Assembly: GCA_029204225.1 (NCBI GenBank)
Contig: MU832603.1
Coordinates: forward strand, 1 to 64,000
Direction: 5' to 3'
Source of the DNA: Diphasiastrum complanatum
Taxonomy: Eukaryota; Streptophyta; Lycopodiopsida; Lycopodiales; Lycopodiaceae
DNA length: 64,000 bases
The position numbers and the translations under genes are program-made. Under the pieces are notes generated by a model that ran no database searches, was not told the origin of the DNA, and saw nothing but the letters and a program-made list of their open reading frames with translations. This document shows, in pieces, positions 43,016 through 53,633 of the stretch. Within the stretch, counting starts at the first letter, position 1. Each line of letters begins with the position of its first letter.

Positions 43016-45040
43016 TTTCCTATCCATATGATCTCCCACAAATTCCGAATATGAAAATCCATAGAGGTTAGATGATGATCCCTTATAAACAATGCCAAAA
43101 TCTCTAGAACCTTAGATGTACCTCAATACTCTCTTGCCTAGCTTCCAAATCTCCACACTAGGATCATGCATGACATGACTTAATCTACGAACACAATAGC
43201 TTAGATCTGGTCTTGTGATGGTTAGATATATGAGTGAACCAACTAGCTTCCTATAGAGAGTAATGTCCTCGAAGGATCTTTCATTACCTCTTATAGTAAA
43301 AGCTTTACATTTGATTTCAGAGTATCAATAGTCACAACATCATCCACATCAAATCTTTTTAGAATAGAATTATCATAATTCTCTTGACAAATAAAAGTAT
43401 TCTGAGAAGTCCTAATTATCTCTATTCCTAAGATATAGTGGAAATGACCAAGATCATGTTCCTCATATTCCTCCTTGAGTGCTATCTTGATGTCATCTAT
43501 ATCTTGATTGTTGCCTCCACTCAAAATAATGTCATCCACGATTAGAAGGATATTAAAGTCATTTCCATTTAATCTAAAATAAATTGAATGATCATACTCA
43601 CTCATAATGAGATTTTGAGAAAGTAGAAAAGTGTTAAGCTCAGCATATCAACTCCTTGGTGCTTGCTTAAGTCCATACAAACTCTTGACACACATGATTT
43701 GGCTTGCCATTTAAAATGCAGCCCTTGGCTTGCTCCAAGTAAACCTCCTCTTCAAGATCTCCATTCAATAATGCACTAGTGATATCAATTGCCATAGATC
43801 CCATCCATAAAGTGCTGCAAAAGAAATGATGATCCGAATGTTTACCATCTTTGCCATGAGTGCCAAGGTCTCATCATAGTCAATACTATACTCTTAAGCA
43901 TATCCTTTTGCCACCAACCTTGCTTTGTACTTGTTGATTGATCCATCTTGATTTGTCTTCACCTTGAATATCCACTTGCATCCTATTGTCTTCTTGTCTT
44001 GAGGAAGTTCCACCAATCTCCATATGTTGTTCTTCATAAGAGCTTGATACTCAAGATCCATTGCTTGGATCCATTTTTCTTTTTGTCTTGCATCTACACA
44101 TTTAGGTTCATCAAAAGAGTTTAGGAAAACATATTTTGTACCTTCAACTACTTGCTCACCCTTTTCATCATATGTGAGCCTTGAAGGTTTTTGCCTTTGC
44201 CTTGATGTCCTCCATGGCTTTTTGACTTGAAGATTTCTCTTCACCATCACCATCCACAGTATCATCGACTTTGTCATCAACATCAAGAATATTAGATCCA
44301 TTGACAACAACACCATTAGAAACAACCTTTGGAATGTTTTCTTTATAAAAAATGACATACCTATTTATGACCACTTTCTTACTTGAAAGAATGTAGACTT
44401 TATAAGCCTTGCTCTCCTCACTATCTCCAACACATATGCCTTTCTTTGAAGATGGATACTCCTTTGTCTTATCATCAAGAGTAATGTTGACTACCATGTA
44501 TATCCAAAAATTTTGAGATACTTGACACTCGGCCTCTTACCAAATAGAATCTCAAAAGGTGTCTTTCCATCCAAAACAACACTCAACCATCTATTGCATA
44601 AGTAATTGGCACACAACAAAGCTTCACACCAAAAAGGTTTAGAAAGGTTGGAACTTAACCTCATAGCTTTGGATCCTTCACATAAGGTTCGATTCTTCCT
44701 CTCAGCCACTCCATTTTGTTGTGGTGTTCTTGGACTTGATAGCTCCCTCTTGATCGCATTTGCATCACAAAATGCTTTGAACTTGGTAGAAATCTATTCC
44801 CAAGATATAATGCAAAAGACCAAGATCATGCACCTCAAACTCCTTTTTGAGTGCAATCTTGATATCATCAATATCTTGATTGTTGCCTCCACTCAATATG
44901 ATATCATCCACATATATTAGAAGAATAGTAACATGAATTCCAAAAAATCTAAAATAAAGTGAATGATCATACTCACTCATAACAAATTTTTGAGAGAAAT
45001 GTGTGAAGCTTAGCATACCAACTCCTTTGCGCTTGCTTAA
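43016..45040 (-). pseudogene. Ty1/copia element 5: scrambled integrase, RT and RNase H
   Basis: Minus-strand pieces of the copia-B-like family. An RT block (SEYDHSLYFRFFGIHVTILL then IYVDDIILSGGNN) at 44790-45016 is joined directly to the integrase end at 44491-44780 (MAERKNRTLCEGSKAMRLSS). The linker and RT N-terminus (43894-44497) and the rest of RT and RNase H (43016-43605) follow. In the second RT copy the pocket reads LLIVDDII, lacking the Tyr. The order RT-integrase-RT shows recombination between two copies. Stops and frameshifts are frequent. Confidence 0.85.
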
Positions 45041-46444
45041 GACGCCTTAGCAAGGTTTTAGTTTATTAACGGTTCTTGGCTAGTTTAGTAAGCCTTAGCC
45101 AAACCTTAGTTTAGTTATTTCTGAGCAAGCCTTGGTGCTACCTTTTTCATTTATGTTTTTATTTGTAGTTGAAAGCTTGTAGATCTTAGATGGTGGGACG
45201 ATCAGTCTACCACTATACTATGAACGAACCTCTTCCTTAGACCTAGCCATCGTAGTGGAGTAGAAATACTTCCAACATTGGTGCCATTTTTGCTTCCCAT
45301 GCTGGGAGCAATTCAAGTTCTGCCGGTCTGGCTATTGAACTATTTACGTATCCCCATAGCTCCTCATCTTGAATTTCTACATGTGGAAATCATCTCCATC
45401 GAACTTGTTGATCAAACGAATCTCTAAGGTTAAACCTTCTATTAAAATCGAGGAACAGAGATTACACAAATAGAATATGAACTAGCTCTAGAAAAACAAG
45501 AACGTATTAGGTTCCTATATATCCTGGACTCTAGTAATCCAAAAACACCTTGCTCTAATATCACTGTGTTGGCTTGGATGAGAGTAGTAGTGTAGGTGTC
45601 TTAGACAATTGTTCGGATAAATTGTATAAACTATTAGGTGTCTAAGACAGCCATGCAATGCAATTCACTGATCCTGATATTATGATATAAAGGAATGTAA
45701 TTACAAGTAGGCATCAAGGACAACCATACATTTCTTTGTCTGTGACATTGCGGAAGAAGAGTGAGAGTTACTTAACATTTAACAAGAATGTAAGAAAATG
45801 GAACAATAGCAAATCTGTATATTAGTGTTTTAAAAACAACAATCAAATCACAAAAGAATAGCACTGATAAGCGCGTGATCCTACTAACAGAAACAAGACA
45901 ATAGCTATTTCTCTGAATATTTACTCTCTCTATATAATCACTAACTCTAAGGAGTCAGCTACTAAAAGGCCAATTGTGGTCGTAGATCTTTGTATATCTC
46001 ATGTATCATCTGACGAATCAACTTCTTGAATCTCTACCTCTCTTCAATCGCTCATTTACTTATATAACATTTGAAAGATCTTGCATCATTCTATCTTTTT
46101 ACAAGATCGCTTAACAGCTGATTAACTGACTAATTAGAACAGTTATTATTGGAGTGTGAAGACATAGACAGTCTGTACTTGGAATTCTGTATATTTCTAC
46201 AGAGTGTCGTCTTTTTCACATTTTATGCGAAGCAGTGTCGCATTTCTGGAAGTGTCTGAAATGGCCTAAAAATTGAGTTAACACAAGTGTTGCAAAACAC
46301 TTAGTTGCTCAAAATGGCCCGAAGGTGACAAAGTTGACAATGTCGGGTTGTTCGCCTGTGGAAATTCCTGAGTAAAAATGCAGACTATTGAAAAATAGTT
46401 CATTTTCTGCAGACTACTTGACAGAGTGATTTACATGAAAAGGA
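45041..46444. other. non-coding stretch with LTR-element traces
   Basis: No gene. At about 45553-45567 the sequence GCTCTAATATCACTG looks like a decayed antisense tRNA-Met primer site, followed by TGTTGGCTTGG as a possible LTR start. At about 45273 ATTGGTGCC may be a gypsy-type primer site. Boundaries cannot be set. Confidence 0.35.
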
Positions 46445-46700
46445 AGGAGGGCAATTAGGATGAGAACTCCAACAGAAATGATGGCAAAAAAAGAAGTAGT
46501 CATTGGTCTTCCTAAATCTCTTACAAGTATCATATATGTGAACATTGTGCTTTATCTCAGTCACATAGACTACCTTACAATAGATCTACCTCATGATCTA
46601 GTAAGCCCTTTCCACTTGTACATTTGCACATACATAGTATGAGTACAATTAGCAATGGTGGTGCTAAAATCTATGTCACATTTATTGATGACTTTAGTGC
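46445..46700 (+). pseudogene. small copia pre-integrase fragment (plus)
   Basis: MMAKKEVVIGLPKSLTS, with decayed continuation, matches the stretch before the integrase core of the local copia family, on the opposite strand to the next fragment. It is only a scrap. Confidence 0.6.
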
Positions 46701-47740
46701 TTTACATTAGATTCCATAGGTGTAGAAACAAATTTGCATTCATCCATATGAAATCTTTTGAGAATAGAGTTAGCATACTTCTCTTGACACATAAAAGTAG
46801 TTTTAAAAGTCCTACTACACTTCTATTTCTAAGATATAGTGCAAGTATCCAAGATCATAAACCTCAAACTCATTCTTGAGAGCTATCTTGATATCATCAA
46901 ATTTTTCTCATTACCACCACTTAAAATAATGTAGAGGATAGCAACATCATTACCATTCATTCTAAAGTAGAGTGAATGATCATACTCACTCATAATGAAG
47001 TGTTGAGAGAGTAAAAAAGTGTTAAGCTTAGCATACCAACTCTTTCGTGCTTGCTTAAGCCCATACAAACTCTTTTGAAGAAAGCACACCATGTTTGGCT
47101 TGTCTTGAGAAGTGTAGCCCTCATGTTGCGTTCCATGTAAACTTCATCATCAAGATCTCTATTCAAGAAAGCATTAGAAACATCCATTTGCCATAGATCC
47201 CATCCAAAAAGTGTAGCAAGAAAAATGAAGATTTGAATGCTTACCATCTTTGCCACAGGTGCAAACGTCTCATCATCATAATCTTGAGCATATCCTTTTG
47301 CCACCAACCTTGCTTTGTACCTATTGATAGATCCATCCTGGTTTATCTTCACCTTGAAGATCCATTTGCATCCATTTGTCTTCTTGTCTTGTGGAAGCTT
47401 TGCCAACCTCCAAGTGTTGTTCTTCATAAGAGCTTGATACTCAAGATCCATTGCTTCAACCCACTCCTCCTTTTGCCTTGCTTCCTCTACACAAGTAGGC
47501 TCATCAAAAGAAGTCAGGAAAGTAAAATTGGTTTCCTCAACAATTTTTTTACCCTTCTCATCATATGTGAGCCTTGATGGATTTTGCCTTTGCCTTGATG
47601 TCCTCCTTGGATTTTGACTTGTAGATGCCTCTCCATCACCGTCATCCAAAGACCATCAACATCTTCAAGAATGTTAGATCCATCCACAATACCACCATCA
47701 ACATCAACCTTTGGAACATTCTCTTAATTAAAAATGACAT
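46690..47740 (-). pseudogene. Ty1/copia element 6: linker and reverse transcriptase
   Basis: Minus strand: linker RTSRQRQNPSRLTYDEKGKK, RT start NTWRLAKLPQDKK and NGCKWIFKVKINQDGS, then FAPVAKMVSIQIFIFLA, MDVSNAFLNRDL and YGLKQARKSWYAKLNTFLL. The YVDD pocket is deleted (IL...YIILSGG). It ends near 46690. Confidence 0.85.
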
Positions 47741-47747
47741 CCCCTAC

Positions 47748-47963
47748 TTATGACCGCTTTCTTAGTTGAAGGAATTTAAACTTTGTATGCTTGGTGTAGT
47801 TTGGCATTGCTCTTTCAACCAAAGATATGGTATGTTGAACCATAGATGATGGAATTCCATTTAAATCTTTGTAAGACCATGCAAAGAAGCCTTTATGTTC
47901 CATCAATAGTTCCTGTACGTTGGTGAATTGTGAGGGCGTGAGTTGCACTCCCACATGAACAAT
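47748..47963 (-). pseudogene. gypsy pre-RT fragment cut by copia 3
   Basis: Minus-strand reading LMEHKGFFAWSYKDLNGIPS, then VQHTISL matches the segment just before the gypsy RT domain (F-A-W-S/T-x-x-D-x-x-G). The copia 3 insertion begins five bases beyond, so the rest was displaced. Confidence 0.7.
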
Positions 47964-47968
47964 CTAGA
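47964..47968 (+). repeat. left target-site duplication of copia 3
   Basis: CTAGA, repeated exactly at 53629-53633 after the right LTR. Confidence 0.9.
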
Positions 47969-48581
47969 TGTCAAAATATTGAAAAATCTGTCTAATGTTG
48001 TGAGTATGGGTCCTAAAAATGCCAAAGATGAATTGAGCTCTTTTGGCTTAGTAAAGACCCATCTTAGAATAAAATATTCAAGGTAGGTAGAAGTAGAAAC
48101 TTGAGCTACCATAGGAATTGCCATTTGTACTTTACATGCCACATTTAATGCATGAAAAGACTATGTGGCACAATTAGACATAGTGAGGTGACTTGGATAA
48201 GTCTAGATAGCTTGAGAGGTGGATCCACAACTCCAATTCAACTTCAAGTAGGAGAAGAGGCCATGGATCTATATATATGTGATGTACTCTCATTGAGAAT
48301 ATGATGAAATTTGTGTGTAATGCAAATTTGGAGACAAGCTCTTTGTGCCCTCTCTCTCTCCACGAGTTTTGTACTTGCTATTTTCTCTCTCTAGTCGAGT
48401 AGAGGCATTTATGATGCTTTGCCTTATGTTTTGTTGACAGATATTGCTTGTAACACAATAATATTGCTTGTATGATCAGCTTTCCTATTGACAACCAATG
48501 CTAGTCTAATCTTTATGGTGTTATTGTGCTTAGGAGATCAAAAATAGATGTGTAGGGCGTCCCACACATGTGAATTCAGCA
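47969..48581 (+). repeat. 5' LTR of copia 3
   Basis: TGTCAAAATATTG...GAATTCAGCA. It contains a TATATATATG stretch near 48271 that could be the core promoter, and a short CT run near 48350. Confidence 0.93.
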
Positions 48582-49337
48582 TGGTATCAGAGTCTACCTA
48601 ATTTTTACAAGCAAATCTAATCAAAAAGTTTGCAGATATGATCAGATTTCAAGCTAGAAATTGTCTAGATTCTACCTTCTAGCTAGTTTGCAGTTTTCTT
48701 GTGATTATGAGCTACAAACCACATTGAATGGGCCAGATCAGGTACTGTACGGAATTTCAGGTGTTGGCACGTGTGAAATCCGCCCATTTTCAGACTGGTG
48801 GTTCTCTCTCACCGCATATCCAAATTTCAAGCAAATTAGCCCACTAGAAAGCTAGAAATGGTAGAATCTGATGCAATTTGAATCATGACAATTGGATAAG
48901 CCAATCAAAAGTTATAATCTTTTTAAGAGCCTAGACCTATGGCAAATCGTGTGTACATGTCATTTATTGCTTGAATGATCACAAAAATCATCCAGAAGCT
49001 ACACAATCTCATCTATATGTGATTTAGACAAAACTTATAGGTTCTAGGCAAATTGTTTCATACAAATAGATTGTATTTGAGTCCATTTGACATTCTTTAA
49101 ATATTTCACACGTGTGAAATTCAGAAAACCATAACTTTTGCCATACTTCATCTTTTTTGATGATTCAAATCTTGTTTTAGAGAGATTGTCAAGCTAGTCA
49201 GATCTATCTCACAGTTTTTTTGCTAAGTTTTACATAGGATTTGGTTCTGTACCCTTGATTGGTTCCTTTAGTGAGAAGATAAGCAATTCTTTCATCCATC
49301 TTTTTTTATTTCCATCATTCTTTATGACTTCAATGGG

Positions 49338-50758
49338 TGTTCTCTATTAGAAGCAAGTGAAAGATTGTCAACCTCCAATTACTCAATTTGGAAGGTTAGA
49401 ATGGAATCTGTCCTAATACTACAAGATGTGATGGATATTGTACTTGGCATTGAAGAAGAACCACAAATTCCTCAAGAAATTCCAAAGTACAAAAAGAGAG
49501 CCAGGATGGCTCTGCATTATATTAAGATGAATGTCTCAAATGACATCTTAAGAGAAATAAGTATGGTTCGTGGTATATCGACAGTGGAGCTTCCTCACAT
49601 ATGTGTAGTTCCAAGTATTCTTTTTCATCCATGTCACCTTATGAAGGAGCCAAGAAGTCCATCTACATAGCAAATGATCATGAGTGTGCTATTGAAGGCA
49701 TAGGGACCATTCCCTTAAAGCTTTCTTCATCAAAAGTTCTTTCTCTGTCTAATGTACTTTTTGTTCCCAAGCTAACAAAAAATCTTATTAGTGTTGGAAA
49801 ATTGTTTGATAGTGGACTAGATGTGAATTTCAATGTTGATGCATGTACAATCAAGAAGCATGATGAAATCCTTGCATTTGGCTCTAGATATTGTGGAATC
49901 TACAAGCTTGATCCCAAAGAGTATGCTAACTCTTGTGATAGTGCTTTTGCTACTCATATGTCTTTGCAGGAACTATGGCATAGAAGGTTGGGACATCCTA
50001 ACTATAATTCTATGGTGTCCATGGTCAAGAAAAGCCAAAGCTATTGGCTTGCCTAATCTTATAACCAAGAATTTCAATCCATGTGAGGCTTGTGCCATAT
50101 CTAAGTCTCATAAGAAGCCTTTTTCAAAGTCATCTATCAAGATTACACATCCATTGGAGCTCATACACTCGGATGTGCACTTCTCATCTTCAAAGAGCAA
50201 GGGTGGTGCTACTTGCTTTGTAACTTTCATTGATGATTTCACTAGATTTACTTGGGTATATCTTCTAGCTTCAAAATCTATGGTGTTTGACTATTTTCTA
50301 AAGTTCAAAGCTCTAGTTGAAAAGCAATTTTCTTACAAAATCAAGATTCTTAGAAGCGATGGAGGTGGTGAGTACACTTCCAATAAATTTCATGATTATT
50401 GTGAGCTTGAAGGCATTAAAAGGGAGTTTTCTTGTGCATATACACCATCTCAAAATGGGGTGGCTGAAAGAAAGAATAGAACACTGTGTGAATGTGCCAA
50501 AACCATCAGAATTGAGGCATCTTTACCAAAAGACTTTTGGGGTGAGGCTATCAATTGTTCAAACTATCTTTGCAATAGACTCCCTCATGTTGCACTTGGA
50601 GAAAAGTCACCATATTAAGCACTCTATTTGAAGAAACCTAAGGTTGAACACCTTAGAGTATTTGGATGCATATGCTTTGTCCATATTCCCTTGGAAACGA
50701 GAAAGAAGGATGATCCTTGTGCAAGCAAAGGAGTAATGGTTGGATATTCATCCAACAA
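49338..50758 (+). pseudogene. copia 3 gag-protease-integrase
   Basis: Gag starts near 49338-49365 (SNYSIWKVRMESVLILQD) and reaches NVSNDILREIS at about 49560. A deletion then removes the rest of gag, the zinc knuckle and the spacer, joining straight to protease (YIDSGASSHM in another frame). Pre-integrase LWHRRLGHPNYNSM follows. After a frame change integrase runs with TFIDDFTRFTWVYLLA, LRSDGGGEYTSN (Gly for Asn) and SQNGVAERKNRTLC. A TAA interrupts at about 50616-50618, and the frame is cut at 50759 by the MITE. Confidence 0.9.
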
Positions 50759-50759
50759 G

Positions 50760-51137
50760 CATTAGAGGAGTTTTGAGTTCCAAAAAGACCCTTTAAGAAT
50801 TCGTGCAAGATGCTTTTTTTATTATTAAAATATTATAACACGAATACTTTTGACTTGCCATAAAATTTTAATCGTAGTTCAGAAGTATGCTATCTAACAT
50901 ATCATTGAAAAGCGCTTGTTGAGCACTTTCTAATGCACCAAACTTCGCTAAATTCGGACTTACCACTAAAAAGTTATGCCATTTTTAGTTTGGAATCAAA
51001 ATGTGGACTCAAAAAGTTACGTTACGTAGATTTCAAATTTGAGTGTTTTGATTGGTCCATGTGTAAGAAAAATTTGATAAAAAATATAAAAAGAATCTTT
51101 ACAAAGGGTCTTTTTGGGATTTAGAACTCCTCTAATG
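50760..51137. mobile_element. 378-bp MITE of the CATTAGAGG family inside copia 3
   Basis: Both ends are CATTAGAGGAGTT inverted repeats, similar over about 37 bases with AAAAAGACCCTTT shared. The inside has no coding capacity and is AT-rich. The copia frame joins on both sides (GYSSNK before, KAYRIYML after) with the same residue count as copia B, so no target-site duplication is visible. Confidence 0.9.
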
Positions 51138-52981
51138 AAAGCCTATCGAATCTACATGCTCTCTACCTCTAAAGTAATTGATAGTGGAAATGTAGTTTTT
51201 CATGAAGAAGAAAAGTTCAATCTTGGAGGGGCCGAGATCAAGCAACCTCAAAATCTATTACCTAGTGTTATTGAAGACAATCAACATATGGAGGAGTCAA
51301 GATTTGAAGATGGAAGTCCTCGAATTTTCACTCCTAGAAGATCCATGAGGGAGAGATCCGAGCCCAAGAGGCTCACTTATGATGACAAAGGAAAACAAGT
51401 GGATCTTGATTCCACTTATGCTTATTTTGTTTCTCATGAGGAGCCCAAAGATGTTCAAGAAGCCCTCAATACCAAGGAGTGGTATGAGGCCATGAAGATT
51501 GAATATGATGCCTTGATCACCAACCACACATGGGAGCTAGTGGATCCACCACCTTACATGCATATCATTGGATGCAAGTGGGTGTTCAAGATCAAGTACA
51601 ATCATAATGGCTCCATCAACAAGTACAAGGCAAGATTATGTGCTAAAGGCTTTGCACAAATATATGGCCTTGACTATAAAGAAACCTTTGCTCTTGTAGC
51701 AAAGATGGTGACAATAAGAGTCATAGTCTCTCTTGCCTTATTTTTTAAGTGGAAACTGTTTCAACTTGATGTCTCCAACGCTTTTTTGAATGGCTATCTT
51801 GAGGAGGAGATATACATGGAACAGCCTCAAGGATTTATCAAGGATAAATCTAAGGTGTGTTTGCTATTTAGAAGTCTTTATGGCTTAAAGCAAGCACCTA
51901 GATCATGGTATTCAAGACTCAACAACTTTCTACTTTCATTAGGATTTGTGCTTAGTGACTATGATCCTTCTATGTACTTAAAATTTGATGGTAGTAATAT
52001 TGTCATTCTCCTAATCTATGTAGATGACATTATTCTTAGTGGAAGTTGTTTGATGCTAGTTCAAGAAACCAAAGAAGCATTAGAAAAAGAATTTAAAATG
52101 CAAGATCTAGGAGAGATCCATTACAATTTGGGCCTTGAGATTGATTTTCATGAAGAGTATGCTTTTATTTGTCAATCTAGATATGTCTTTTCTATGTTGA
52201 GAAAATTTAATATGCAAAGTTGTAAAGGCATAGATACTCCCATGGAGCAACATGTAAAAGATCCTATTAAAGGTCATGAAAGATCTTTCGAGGACATAAC
52301 ACTTTATAGGAGTCTTATAGGCTTTTTAATTTGGCTTACTATCACTAGACCCGATTTGAGCTATTGTGTGCACAAATTGAGTCAATTTATGCAAGATCCC
52401 AAGATCCAACATTGGAAGATGGCCAAGAGAGTTCTAAGATATGTATCTTCTACTCAAGATTATGGTTTATTGTACAAGAATGAAGATCTAACCATTGTTG
52501 GCTATTCAGATTTCGATTTTGCAAGTGATAAAATGGATCGAAAGTCCATTAATGCATATACTATCTTTCTTGGAGGCAATCTTGTGTCTTGGCTTTCAAA
52601 GAAGCAAGATACCATATCTCTATCATCTTGTGAGGGCCGAGTACAAAGCACTCACTACAACAACTAAAGAGGTGCTTTGGATCAAGAGGTTAATCATGGA
52701 GCTAAAGTGCATCAAAGAGGATGATCTTCCCTTGATCAAATGTGACAACATATCGGCACAAGCTCTTGCAAACAATCCTATTTTTCATGCAAGAAGCAAG
52801 CATATAGAAGTGGCACACCATTTTGTAAGGGAAAAGCTCATTGAAGGTGAAATCAACTTAGAACAAGTCGACACATCTTCGTGTATTGCTGATCTTCTCA
52901 CAAAGCGACTTTGCAAAAGTGCCTTCTCAAAGCATAGGTCTAATCTTGGTCTTATCTCAAGATCAATGCTTGATCCACATT
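51138..52981 (+). pseudogene. copia 3 reverse transcriptase and RNase H
   Basis: After the MITE the frame reads AYRIYMLSTSKVIDSGNVVF and continues through the linker (RRSMRERSEPKRLTYDD) into RT: GCKWVFKIKYNHNGSINKYK, ETFALVAKMVTIR, LLIYVDDIILSG. RNase H has GYSDFDFASDKMDRKS; a one-base change at about 52630 shifts the frame after SLSSCE, and the rest (LWIKRLIMELK, HARSKHIEVAHHFVRE) is in the next frame to the stop at 52981. The YVDD pocket is intact; the element is disabled by the frameshift. Confidence 0.93.
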
Positions 52982-52992
52982 AGATACAGGAG

Positions 52993-53358
52993 TGTCAAAA
53001 TATTGAAAAATCTATCTAATGTTGTGAGTATGGGTCCTAAAAATGCCAAAGATGAATTGAGCTCTTTTGGCTTAGTAAAGACCCATCTTAGAATAAAATA
53101 TTCAAGGTAGGTAGAAGTAGAAACTCGAGCTACCATAGGAATTGCCATTTGTACTTTACATGCCACATTTAATGCATGAAAAGACTATGTGGCACAATTA
53201 GACATAGTGAGGTGACTTGGATAAGTCTAGATAGCTTGAGAGGTGGATCCACAACTCCAATTCAACTTCAAGTAGGAGAAGAGTCCCTGGATCTATATAT
53301 ATGTGATGTACTCTCATTGAGAATATGATGAAATTTGTGTGTAGACAAGCTCTTTGTG

Positions 53359-53409
<51 letters not shown>

Positions 53410-53628
53410 CGAGTTTTGTACTTGCTATTTTCTCTCTCTAGTCTAGTAGAGGCATTTATGATGCTTTGTCTTATGTTTTGTTGACAGATCTTGCTTGTAA
53501 CACAATAATATTGCTTGTATGATCATCTTTCCTATTGACAACCAATGCTAGTCTGATCTTTATGGTGTTATTGTGCTTAGGAGATCAAAAATAGATGTGT
53601 AGGGCGTCCCACACGTGTGAATTCAGCA
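52993..53628 (+). repeat. 3' LTR of copia 3
   Basis: Same as the 5' LTR apart from scattered substitutions, loss of 13 bases near 53342, and a CT run grown to about 47 bases (53361-53407). Confidence 0.93.
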
Positions 53629-53633
53629 CTAGA

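Larger units (their letters stand above)
47969..53628 (+). mobile_element. complete Ty1/copia element (copia 3), decayed inside
   Basis: LTRs at 47969-48581 (613 bp) and 52993-53628 (636 bp) share TG...CA ends. A primer site TGGTATCAGAGTC starts at 48582, and CTAGA is duplicated on both sides. The LTRs differ by roughly ten substitutions, a 13-bp deletion and expansion of a CT microsatellite, so it is older than copia B. The polyprotein is broken: an internal gag-protease deletion, frameshifts, and a 378-bp MITE inside the integrase-RT linker. It landed in a gypsy fragment. Confidence 0.95.
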
